A stretch of 5,064 nucleotides of DNA from Deltaproteobacteria bacterium. Lineage in GTDB: Bacteria > Myxococcota_A > UBA9160 > SZUA-336. The notes beneath the pieces were generated by a model that saw only the letters and a program-made list of their open reading frames with translations, was not told the DNA's origin and searched no databases. Positions within the stretch are counted from its first letter, which is position 1; the number at the start of each line of letters is the position of its first letter. The translations under genes were made by a program, and so were the position numbers. Below are positions 1-4,950 of the stretch, in pieces. The stretch is taken from positions 1 to 5,064 of the forward strand of contig JAUXJB010000145.1 in the NCBI GenBank assembly GCA_030624945.1, in the 5' to 3' direction.

Positions 1-449
1 CTCTCCAGCGCTGTGCGGCGCAGCTGTTCGAGCTCGGCGGGATCGGTCGGAATATCGCGGCCATCGAAGAGCGGGCGGATGAACAGACCGCCCGCGTCCC
101 CGGTGATGTTCGGGGCGTTCGCCAGCGAGGTGACGTGATGGACGCCGTCGATCTCCGCCAGCCGCCTGGTAAGTCTGGTGACATTCTCCAGATGCTCGGG
201 TGTGAATAGATCGTCCGTGTGGTAGGCAACTACGACGGTCTCGTCGCTGCCGAACACGAGCCGCACGTGGTCGTAGAACTTCTTGTCCTCGTCGTCGGGG
301 AGCAGGCGGTTCACGGAGGGGTCAAACGCGAGCTTCCAGCTGCCCGTCTCGAAATCCACGACGCGCGACGCCGCGAACACGCTCACGCCCAGCGCGAGCG
401 CGAGAACCCACCAGGGATGTGCAGTGACGAAGCGGAAGATCCGTCCCAC
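1..449 (-). CDS. RND/MMPL-family exporter, N-terminal part (partial)
   Basis: The minus strand encodes 149 codons that run off the left edge without a stop. The protein opens MGRIFRFVTAHPWW and continues into one hydrophobic segment (about residues 12-28). Next comes the start of a periplasmic domain with the pattern FDPSVNRLLPDDDED (residues 42 on), then YDHVRLVFGSDETVVVAYHT and a stretch ending DGVHHVTSLANAPNI. This order (first membrane helix, 'DP..N.LLP', 'FGSDE.VVV', 'V..V.SL.N.P') is typical of the RND superfamily exporters annotated MMPL or COG1033. These are large proton-driven inner-membrane proteins, usually 750 residues or more, that move lipids or other hydrophobic molecules, so most of the gene lies outside. 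The GTG at 449 is chosen because an in-frame TAG, the stop of the upstream gene, lies just before it at 464-462 and no other start precedes the membrane helix. No clear Shine-Dalgarno is visible. The 12-nt gap to the LLM gene suggests the same operon. The family is fairly certain; the substrate is unknown. Confidence 0.82.
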   Translation of the reverse strand, partial: MGRIFRFVTAHPWWVLALALGVSVFAASRVVDFETGSWKLAFDPSVNRLLPDDEDKKFYDHVRLVFGSDETVVVAYHTDDLFTPEHLENVTRLTRRLAEIDGVHHVTSLANAPNITGDAGGLFIRPLFDGRDIPTDPAELEQLRRTALE

Positions 450-461
450 GGTCGACGCTGC

Positions 462-1310
462 CTAGCTCGAGCGCTCCCGCGCTTCGCTCAGGTCCTCGAC
501 GAGCTCGAGCAGCGCGTCGCGGCTCCGGCGCATTCCGAGCGGGATCAGCCGGTCGACCCCGAGGTCGGCGTAGCGTCGCATGGCGTCCGCATCGATTCGG
601 CCGGGTGGAGTGACGCTGATCTCGAGCGGCCCGAGCTCGGAGGGGCGATCGCAGCTCTTCTCCAGCTCGCGCAGGGCGGCGATCCGGTCGGCAGCCGCAG
701 CGAGATCCAGCGCAAACCCGTACCAGCCGTTTCCCCGCTCCACGGTGCGCCGCAGGGCGGGCGGTGTGCTCGCGCCCATCAAGATGGGGGGATGTGGCTT
801 CTGGATGGGGCGCGGCTGCGCCTGGATCCCGCTGAAGTGGACGAAGCGCCCCTTGTACTCCGGCTTTGGCTGGGTCCAGAGTGCGCGGATCGCCTCGAGA
901 TACTCGGTCGTGCGCGCACCCCGATCCGCGAAGGGAATCCCCAGAGCGTCGAACTCGGGCCGCAGGTAGCCGACTCCCAGGCCGAAGATCAGGCGTCCCT
1001 GCGAGAGCACGTCCAGGCTGGCGAGCTCCTTGGCGAGGATCACCGGATTGCGCTGGGGGAGGATGATGATCCCGGTCCCGAGTCGCAGGGTCTCGGTCTG
1101 TGCCGCGACGAAGCTCAGCGCCACGACCGGGTCGAGGAGCGGATTGTCCGGTGCCGAGGGGGAGGGGGGAACCTGCGGGTCGGGCAGCACGACATGCTCG
1201 GCCGTCCAGACCGACTCGAAGCCGGCGTCCTCCGCGGCCTGCGCGACGGCGATCGTCGTTTCGGGATCCGCACAGATGCCGACGTTGATACCGTAGAGAC
1301 CGAGCTTCAT
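462..1310 (-). CDS. LLM-class (luciferase-like) F420/flavin-dependent oxidoreductase B
   Basis: This 282-residue protein has the TIM-barrel plan of luciferase-like monooxygenases. A first beta strand (MKLGLYGINVG) is followed by the helix TTIAVAQAAEDAGFESVW and the active-site strand ending TAEHVVLP (E38, H39). Then come LRLGTGIIILPQRNPV (residues 75-90), the AKELASLDVLSQGRL segment, and FGLGVGYLRPEFDALG (109-124) followed by the conserved RG at 130-131. Near the middle, PHPPILMGA and GNGWYGF match the phosphate/cofactor-binding end of the barrel. The features fit the group annotated 'TIGR03619 family F420-dependent LLM oxidoreductase', whose members are about 280-300 residues long, so the gene looks full length. 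F420 rather than FMN as cofactor is inferred from family resemblance, and the substrate cannot be read from sequence. The ATG at 1310 overlaps the upstream paralogue's stop (ATGA, 1310-1307) and has GGGAG 7 nt upstream, so translational coupling is likely. It is clearly homologous to the preceding gene, and the pair probably arose by tandem duplication. Confidence 0.9.
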   Translation of the reverse strand: MKLGLYGINVGICADPETTIAVAQAAEDAGFESVWTAEHVVLPDPQVPPSPSAPDNPLLDPVVALSFVAAQTETLRLGTGIIILPQRNPVILAKELASLDVLSQGRLIFGLGVGYLRPEFDALGIPFADRGARTTEYLEAIRALWTQPKPEYKGRFVHFSGIQAQPRPIQKPHPPILMGASTPPALRRTVERGNGWYGFALDLAAAADRIAALRELEKSCDRPSELGPLEISVTPPGRIDADAMRRYADLGVDRLIPLGMRRSRDALLELVEDLSEARERSS

Positions 1311-2134
1311 GCGCGTGCTCCCGCGCCGGGCCGGATCTTGCTCGCGATCAGGTCCACAGCGCGTTCGAACTCCGCGCTATCCGCGTAGCGCGAGCTGTGG
1401 ACCAGCTGCGTCGCCCCGACCTCCGCGTACGCCGCGGCCTGGTCGACGGCTCGCTCGGGGTCTTTGATGGAGAGCGCGGTCAGGACGACGATCTCGGGCG
1501 CGCCTCGTCCGGCGCGCGCGAACTCCTCTCGCAGCCGGGCGATCGGCTCGCGCAGCGCTTCGGGGTCCCTGCCTATCGGCATCCAGCCGTCTCCGTAGCG
1601 GAGAGCTCGCCGGAGGGCGTGAGGGGGGGCGCCGCCCACGTAGATCGGAGGCTTCTCGGGTCGCGGCCGGAACAGGAACGGCTGGCCGTTCTCCTCGATC
1701 ACGTCGCCGGCAAACGCGCGCTCGAGTAGGTCCAGGACCGCGTCCGTGAGGGGTCCGCGCTTGCGCGCGTCTACGCCCAGCGCGCGGAACTCGGGCTCCA
1801 TCCAGCCCGCGCCCACGCCCAGACGCAGCCGGTTCCCCGACATCTCCTGCAGGGTCGCGATCACCTTCGCGGTCGGGAGTGCGGGGCGATAGGGCAAGAT
1901 CAGCACGGCCGTCCCGAGGCCGATGCGCTCCGTGGTTCCCGCCAGAAACATCAGCACGGAGAGCGGGTCGAGGTAGCGACCGTCGGAGCCCTCCGCATCG
2001 TCCGGCGGGATGGCCACGTGGTCGGGTACGAACAGGTCGTCGAGTCCGGCCCGCTCGGCGGCGCGCGCGCAAGCGGCGATCGTCTCCCGAGTGGACTGCG
2101 GCCCCATGGTGCGTATCGAGACGCCGAGCTTCAC
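1307..2134 (-). CDS. LLM-class (luciferase-like) F420/flavin-dependent oxidoreductase A
   Basis: This 275-residue TIM-barrel oxidoreductase of the luciferase-like family begins MKLGVSIRTMGPQ from a GTG codon. Visible landmarks are the helix ETIAACARAAERAGLDDLF, the active-site strand FVPDHVAIP (D38, H39), IGLGTAVLILPYR (71-83), the TAKVIATLQEMSGNRL segment, LGVGAGWMEPEFRALG (105-120) with RG at 126-127, PPIYVGGAPPHALRRAL and YGDGWMPIG. These match F420-dependent LLM enzymes more than bacterial luciferase itself, but cofactor and substrate are inferred only. A later segment (EVGATQLVH) is the usual last barrel strand, so the protein appears complete. It leads a three-gene operon with its paralogue (4-bp overlap) and an RND exporter. 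The start at GTG 2134 is chosen because the barrel's first strand begins there. It has no Shine-Dalgarno, and a TATAGT box lies 6 nt upstream, placing the predicted transcript start at or within a base of the start codon. Divergent to the small membrane protein gene at 2160. Confidence 0.9.
   Translation of the reverse strand: MKLGVSIRTMGPQSTRETIAACARAAERAGLDDLFVPDHVAIPPDDAEGSDGRYLDPLSVLMFLAGTTERIGLGTAVLILPYRPALPTAKVIATLQEMSGNRLRLGVGAGWMEPEFRALGVDARKRGPLTDAVLDLLERAFAGDVIEENGQPFLFRPRPEKPPIYVGGAPPHALRRALRYGDGWMPIGRDPEALREPIARLREEFARAGRGAPEIVVLTALSIKDPERAVDQAAAYAEVGATQLVHSSRYADSAEFERAVDLIASKIRPGAGARA
1318..1322 (-). promoter_or_regulatory. Ribosome binding site of LLM gene B
   Basis: GGGAG on the minus strand lies 7 nt before the ATG at 1310, inside the last codons of the upstream LLM gene. 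Together with the ATGA stop/start overlap it supports this start and coupled translation of the two paralogues. Confidence 0.6.
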
Positions 2135-2140
2135 CCCGCG

Positions 2141-2148
2141 ACTATACT
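2141..2148. promoter_or_regulatory. Overlapping divergent -10 boxes (shared bidirectional promoter)
   Basis: The 25-bp gap between the divergent starts (GTG 2134 on minus, ATG 2160 on plus) contains the AT-rich run ACTATACTAT (2141-2150) in a GC-rich setting. On plus it reads TATACT (2143-2148, five of six bases of TATAAT). On minus it reads TATAGT (2146-2141, also five of six). With the usual 6-8 nt to the transcript start, the minus RNA would begin at about 2134, on the GTG itself, and the plus RNA at about 2154-2156, some 5 nt before the ATG. Neither start has a Shine-Dalgarno, which agrees with leaderless or very short-leader messages. No good -35 box is visible on either side: the best minus candidate is TTCCGG with an 18-bp spacer, and plus has none. 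The call therefore rests on the -10 symmetry and position. Confidence 0.48.
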
Positions 2149-2159
2149 ATGCGGACCTC

Positions 2160-2396
2160 ATGAGCCGGAACTCGCTGCTGCGCAGGAGGGCCCGGGCCGT
2201 ACTGCTCGGGCTTGTGGTCCTGCTCTACGTCGTCTCGGTCCCGTGGTACAGGGAGGCCGGCGCCACGCCGTCGATCGTGTTCGGCCTGCCCGACTGGGTC
2301 GCCGTGGCGCTGGGCTGCTACGTGGGTGTCGCGATCTTGAATTCGCTCGCGTGGCTGCTCACGGACCTCCAGGATCACGACGAGGAAGCTCCGTGA
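2160..2396 (+). CDS. Small two-helix membrane protein, symporter companion (YhdT/DUF997- or DUF3311-like)
   Basis: This 78-residue protein has a basic N-terminus (RNSLLRRRAR), a first membrane segment at about residues 13-29 ending in PWY, a loop with the motif FGLPDW (41-46), a second membrane segment at about 47-67, and an acidic tail (DLQDHDEEAP). Size, two helices, the 'G-x-P-x-W' loop and an acidic C-terminus match YhdT (DUF997), the small protein encoded beside the pantothenate symporter PanF in enterobacteria. They also match the DUF3311 proteins found beside other sodium:solute symporters; I cannot decide between the two. Its stop overlaps the GTG of the downstream symporter (GTGA, 2393-2396), so the two are translated together and probably act together in the inner membrane, perhaps as an accessory subunit. 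The molecular role of this family is not well established. ATG 2160 is chosen over upstream in-frame starts because those would run antisense through the LLM gene and lack membrane-protein character. No Shine-Dalgarno precedes it. Confidence 0.82.
   Translation: MSRNSLLRRRARAVLLGLVVLLYVVSVPWYREAGATPSIVFGLPDWVAVALGCYVGVAILNSLAWLLTDLQDHDEEAP
2382..2386 (+). promoter_or_regulatory. Ribosome binding site fixing the symporter's GTG start
   Basis: GAGGA (2382-2386), extended by AG, lies 6 nt before GTG 2393 inside the last codons of the small membrane protein gene. It supports GTG 2393 as the symporter start within a much longer open frame that begins far upstream at 2018. Confidence 0.65.
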
Positions 2397-3865
2397 GCTT
2401 CCAGGCCCTGGGCGTCAGCGCGCTCGTCGTGTACCTGGGCGCGCTCTTTGTCGTCGCTGAGATCTCCCGACGCGCCCGCAGGGATCTGAGCCCGTCGGAT
2501 CACTTTCTGGCGGGCCGCCAGCTCGGCGTCTTCGTGCTGTTCCTCACGCTGTACGCCACCGCCTACAGTGGGAACTCGCTCCTGGGCTACCCGGGCGAAG
2601 CCTATCGCCGCGGCTTCAGCTGGATCATGGCCGTCGGCTTCATGACTTCGATCATCGTCTGCTTCCACCTCCTGGTGCCGAAGCTGCGGCCGCTGGCAAC
2701 GCGCTGGGGCTTCGTCTCGCCCGGGGACTGGGTGCGGCACCGGTTTGCCGACGATCCCGGTCTGCGCAAGCTGGTGATGGGTGTCGCCTTGCTGATGGCG
2801 CTGGCGCTGGCCAACTTCCTGTTCGCACAGCTCAAGGCGATGGGCGAGCTCGCGGAAGAAGTGACGGGCGGTCTCGTCCCCTACGAGCTGGGCGTGATCG
2901 GGCTGGCGGCGATGGTCCTGTTCTACGAGACGCGTGGTGGGATGCGCGCGGTCGCCTGGACGGACACGGTGCAGGGACTGCTCATGCTGTTCGGCTTGAT
3001 GGCGCTGCTCTCCTGGCTGCTCGTCGGCGCCGGGGGAATGGGAACCATCACCCGCGAGATCTTCGAGCTTCGACCCGACGCCGTGCTCGTTCCCGACGGT
3101 GACGAGGTGCGAAACTGGATCAGCACCATCCTGCTTCTGGGTCTGGCGAGCGTCGTCTACCCGCAGGCGATCCAGCGCGTCTACGCGGCCAAGCACGGCA
3201 GGACGCTCAAGCGCGCGTTCTCGCTGATGACCTTCATGCCGCTCACGACGACATTGGTCGTGATCCTGATCGGCCTCGCCGCGATCCCGCGCCTGGGGGA
3301 GCTGACAGGGGCGGAGGCGGATCGAGTGATGCCGCTGCTGCTCGGAGAGTGGGCGGCCGCGGGGACGCCCTCGGCCGTGGCGGCGGTCATGGTCTTCATA
3401 GGCGCGCTGGCCGCGATCATGTCGACGGCCGACTCGGTCCTGCTGTCTCTTGGCTCGGTCGTGGCGGAGGACATAGTAGGGCGCGACCGCAGGGACCCGG
3501 GCACCACCCGGCTCGGCAAACGCGTCGCGGCCGGCATCCTGGTCGCGATGGTCCTGCTCGCCATGGATCGCTCGATCACGCTGTGGCGCTTGATCGAGCT
3601 GAAGATGGAGCTCCTGGTCCAGTGTGTGCCCGCGTTCATGCTCGCGATCCACTGGCGTGGACTGCGCGCGGCCCCCACTTTTTGGGGCCTGGTCGTCGGC
3701 ACGATCATCGCGGTCACGGCCGTATTCGTGGGGAGTCCGAGGATCTACGGATTTCACACCGGTGTGCTGAGCCTGGGAGTCAACCTGTTGATCGCCGTCG
3801 GGGGGTCGCTCGCAGTCGCGAGATCTACTGGAGGGACTGACCTCAGGGTCGGAGCAGATCGATGA
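2393..3865 (+). CDS. Sodium:solute symporter (SSS family, PanF/PutP-like)
   Basis: This 490-residue integral membrane protein has about 13 hydrophobic segments (roughly 7-24, 44-65, 74-95, 126-147, 163-179, 187-212, 242-259, 278-298, 327-355, 378-392, 404-420, 430-446, 455-476), the standard SSS plan and length. Family marks include HFLAGRQLG (37-45), YATAYSGNSLLGYPGEAY in the second segment, the signature RGGMRAVAWTDTVQG (181-195), YPQAIQRVYAAK (256-267) and AAIMSTADSVLL (340-351). S344 and T345 align with the PutP serine/threonine pair of the Na2 sodium site. The position of PutP Asp55 is Ala57 here, as in non-proline members, so a proline role is unlikely. The spacing of motifs and the 'GFH' near the last helix resemble PanF, which makes pantothenate or a small carboxylate a reasonable but unproven substrate. 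The GTG start has a good ribosome site and overlaps the stop of the small membrane protein. The stop lies inside the convergent glycosyltransferase gene, with a 23-bp overlap. Confidence 0.9.
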   Translation: MSFQALGVSALVVYLGALFVVAEISRRARRDLSPSDHFLAGRQLGVFVLFLTLYATAYSGNSLLGYPGEAYRRGFSWIMAVGFMTSIIVCFHLLVPKLRPLATRWGFVSPGDWVRHRFADDPGLRKLVMGVALLMALALANFLFAQLKAMGELAEEVTGGLVPYELGVIGLAAMVLFYETRGGMRAVAWTDTVQGLLMLFGLMALLSWLLVGAGGMGTITREIFELRPDAVLVPDGDEVRNWISTILLLGLASVVYPQAIQRVYAAKHGRTLKRAFSLMTFMPLTTTLVVILIGLAAIPRLGELTGAEADRVMPLLLGEWAAAGTPSAVAAVMVFIGALAAIMSTADSVLLSLGSVVAEDIVGRDRRDPGTTRLGKRVAAGILVAMVLLAMDRSITLWRLIELKMELLVQCVPAFMLAIHWRGLRAAPTFWGLVVGTIIAVTAVFVGSPRIYGFHTGVLSLGVNLLIAVGGSLAVARSTGGTDLRVGADR

Positions 3866-4727
3866 AGGCCTGGGAGGTCTTCACGTAAACGGATCGGAAG
3901 CCCGCGCTCTTCCAGTGGGACCGACGGGGCTTCTGCGCTTTGCGGCACCACACCCGAAGCTGGCGCATGAAGAGCTTGCGCTCGCGGGGGTCGAGGTCGA
4001 GGCCGGCGGCGAACTCGAGGGCGGCTTCGTCGAGGCGACGGCCGGGGTGGGTACGGGTCGGCTCGTCCGGGTCGATGCTCATGGCTTTGGGATGGAGGCG
4101 AAAGGAGACCAGGTCTTCGGCGACGTGGACGAAGCGGCCGAGGCTGGCGAGCTCGAGGCAGAGGCCGACGTCGGCGTTGAAGCCCATGGGCCAGACGAAG
4201 AGGCGCGTTCGGCGGAGCACCTCGGCGCGGATCAGGCCGTAGATCAGGTACCACTCCTTGGTGCGGAGTAGGGAGATCAAGCGGTCGATCTTCCTGTCTT
4301 CGAGGCCCGGTGTCGCGGCTCGCTTGGCTCGGCGGCGCTCGCGGTTGGGGTCGCCGAAGACCACCGTATGGGCGTAGGCGAGGACGGCGTCCGGATCGCC
4401 GTCGAGTGCCTCCGAGAGCCGACTCAGGTAGCTCGGGTGGCGCAGGTCGTCGCAGGCGGCCCACGCGAACAGGGGGGCCGACGCATGCTGGACCAGGCCG
4501 TTGAAGTTCTCCCATGCGAGGACGTTCTCGCTGCGCCGCTGGATCCGGAGGCGTTCGTCGCGGCGGGAGTACTCCTCGAGGATGCGCGGCGTGTCGTCGG
4601 TCGAGGCGTTGTCTGAGACGATGAGCTCGAAGTCCCCCATGTCCTGCGCGAGCCAGCTATCGAGCGTTTCGGCGAGGAAGGGAGCGCCGTTGTAGACGGG
4701 CATACCGATACTGACGCGGGGGCTCAC
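3843..4727 (-). CDS. Family 2 glycosyltransferase (GT-A fold)
   Basis: This 294-residue protein opens with the GT2 nucleotide-sugar fold: VSIGMPVYNGAPFLAETLDSW (residues 5-25), FELIVSDNASTDDTPRILEEY (33-53), a linker with RSENVLAWENFN, and FAWAACDDLRHPSYL (87-101), whose D93-D94 pair sits where the metal/sugar-nucleotide DXD motif is expected. Later, YLIYGLIRAEVLRR and WPMGFNADVGLCLELASLGRFVHVAEDLVSFRLH match the acceptor-side part of bacterial GT2 enzymes. A basic tail with no membrane helix follows, suggesting a cytosolic or peripheral protein. It probably adds a sugar to a lipid-linked or surface polysaccharide precursor; donor and acceptor are unknown. GTG 4727 is chosen because GGAGG lies 8 nt upstream and the fold begins five residues later. 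The open frame reaches ATG 4892, but those 55 extra residues are Arg/Pro-rich and show no domain. No other glycan gene is visible beside it. Its 3' end overlaps the symporter gene tail to tail. Confidence 0.88.
   Translation of the reverse strand: MSPRVSIGMPVYNGAPFLAETLDSWLAQDMGDFELIVSDNASTDDTPRILEEYSRRDERLRIQRRSENVLAWENFNGLVQHASAPLFAWAACDDLRHPSYLSRLSEALDGDPDAVLAYAHTVVFGDPNRERRRAKRAATPGLEDRKIDRLISLLRTKEWYLIYGLIRAEVLRRTRLFVWPMGFNADVGLCLELASLGRFVHVAEDLVSFRLHPKAMSIDPDEPTRTHPGRRLDEAALEFAAGLDLDPRERKLFMRQLRVWCRKAQKPRRSHWKSAGFRSVYVKTSQAFIDLLRP
3864..3882 (+). terminator. Hairpin at the symporter stop codon (weak terminator candidate)
   Basis: GAAGGCCT (3864-3871) pairs with AGGTCTTC (3875-3882) around a GGG loop, giving an 8-bp stem with one G-T (G·U in RNA) pair when read on plus. 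On the minus strand the same position is a C·A mismatch, so the structure favours plus-strand RNA. It begins at the last two bases of the symporter's TGA. No run of T follows, so a classical intrinsic terminator is not shown; it might act as a pause or 3'-end protecting hairpin. It also lies in the C-terminal codons of the opposing glycosyltransferase gene. Confidence 0.3.
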
Positions 4728-4735
4728 GCGCTCTG

Positions 4736-4740
4736 CCTCC
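4736..4740 (-). promoter_or_regulatory. Ribosome binding site deciding the glycosyltransferase start
   Basis: GGAGG on the minus strand, 8 nt before GTG 4727, is the strongest Shine-Dalgarno in the window. It argues for starting at GTG 4727 and not at ATG 4892, 55 codons further upstream. Confidence 0.7.
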
Positions 4741-4788
4741 AGCGGGCGACGAGGCGCTCTTCGAGGTCGGTGTGGATCACGTGCGGGC

Positions 4789-4817
4789 AGTATGAGGAAC
4801 CCGGAAACAAAGGTCGA
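4789..4817 (-). promoter_or_regulatory. Candidate sigma70-type promoter for the glycosyltransferase
   Basis: On the minus strand TCGACC (4817-4812, four of six of TTGACA) is followed after exactly 17 nt by CATACT (4794-4789, four of six of TATAAT). The predicted transcript start near 4782 would give a leader of about 55 nt before GTG 4727. The spacer includes a locally AT-richer run (around 4795-4811). Match quality is moderate and unsupported by other data. Confidence 0.35.
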
Positions 4818-4886
4818 GCAGCGAGACGGGTGTCGCTCAATGGCCAGAGTGTTTCCATCTGGGCCCACTTGGCGGCGTGTGCGGTC

Positions 4887-4931
4887 GGTCAACTGTAGGC
4901 GGCATCTGCCCGATCACGTAGAGGTCAACTG
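4887..4931 (+). repeat. Two direct copies of GGTCAACTG, 36 bp apart
   Basis: GGTCAACTG occurs at 4887-4895 and again at 4923-4931 in the gap between the glycosyltransferase and the right-edge gene. The second copy continues to form the short palindrome GTCA-AC-TGAC (4924-4933); the first has GTCA-AC-TGTA. The inverse pentamer TTGAC follows at 4951-4955. Repeats in a divergent regulatory gap could be binding half-sites for a transcription factor, but a 9-bp match can also arise by chance. Confidence 0.4.
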
Positions 4932-4950
4932 ACGCCCGGAAGTCGCCGCT

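Noticed and set aside
219..1388. 389-codon plus-strand open frame across the exporter and LLM genes
   Set aside because: It lies antisense to two well-supported genes, its product is rich in Arg, Gly, Glu and Ala with no domain or hydrophobic pattern, and long antisense frames are common in GC-rich DNA.
2018..2392. 125-codon upstream extension of the symporter frame
   Set aside because: The extension runs antisense to the LLM gene and out of frame through the small membrane protein. GTG 2393 has a good ribosome site and matches the normal SSS N-terminus.
2375..3757. 460-codon minus-strand open frame opposite the symporter
   Set aside because: The product is dominated by Arg, Asp, His and Gln, the usual mirror of a hydrophobic membrane protein. 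The plus strand has clear SSS motifs across the same span.
3897..3933. Inverted repeat GAAGCCC ... GGGCTTC with a 23-nt loop
   Set aside because: It lies inside the glycosyltransferase coding sequence, has a long loop and no T run. Seven-base stems are expected by chance in GC-rich DNA.
3754..4515. 253-codon minus-strand frame overlapping the glycosyltransferase in another frame
   Set aside because: It has an Arg/Pro-rich composition with no motifs, whereas the overlapping frame on the same strand carries the full set of GT2 landmarks.
4728..4892. 55-codon N-terminal extension of the glycosyltransferase to ATG 4892
   Set aside because: The residues are Arg/Pro-rich without a domain or signal peptide, while GGAGG is placed ideally for GTG 4727, just before the GT2 fold.
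4884..4892. TTGACC on minus (complement of the repeat) as a -35 box for the glycosyltransferase
   Set aside because: The hexamers at the right distance for both repeat copies (AGTGGG and ATGCCG) do not resemble a -10 box.
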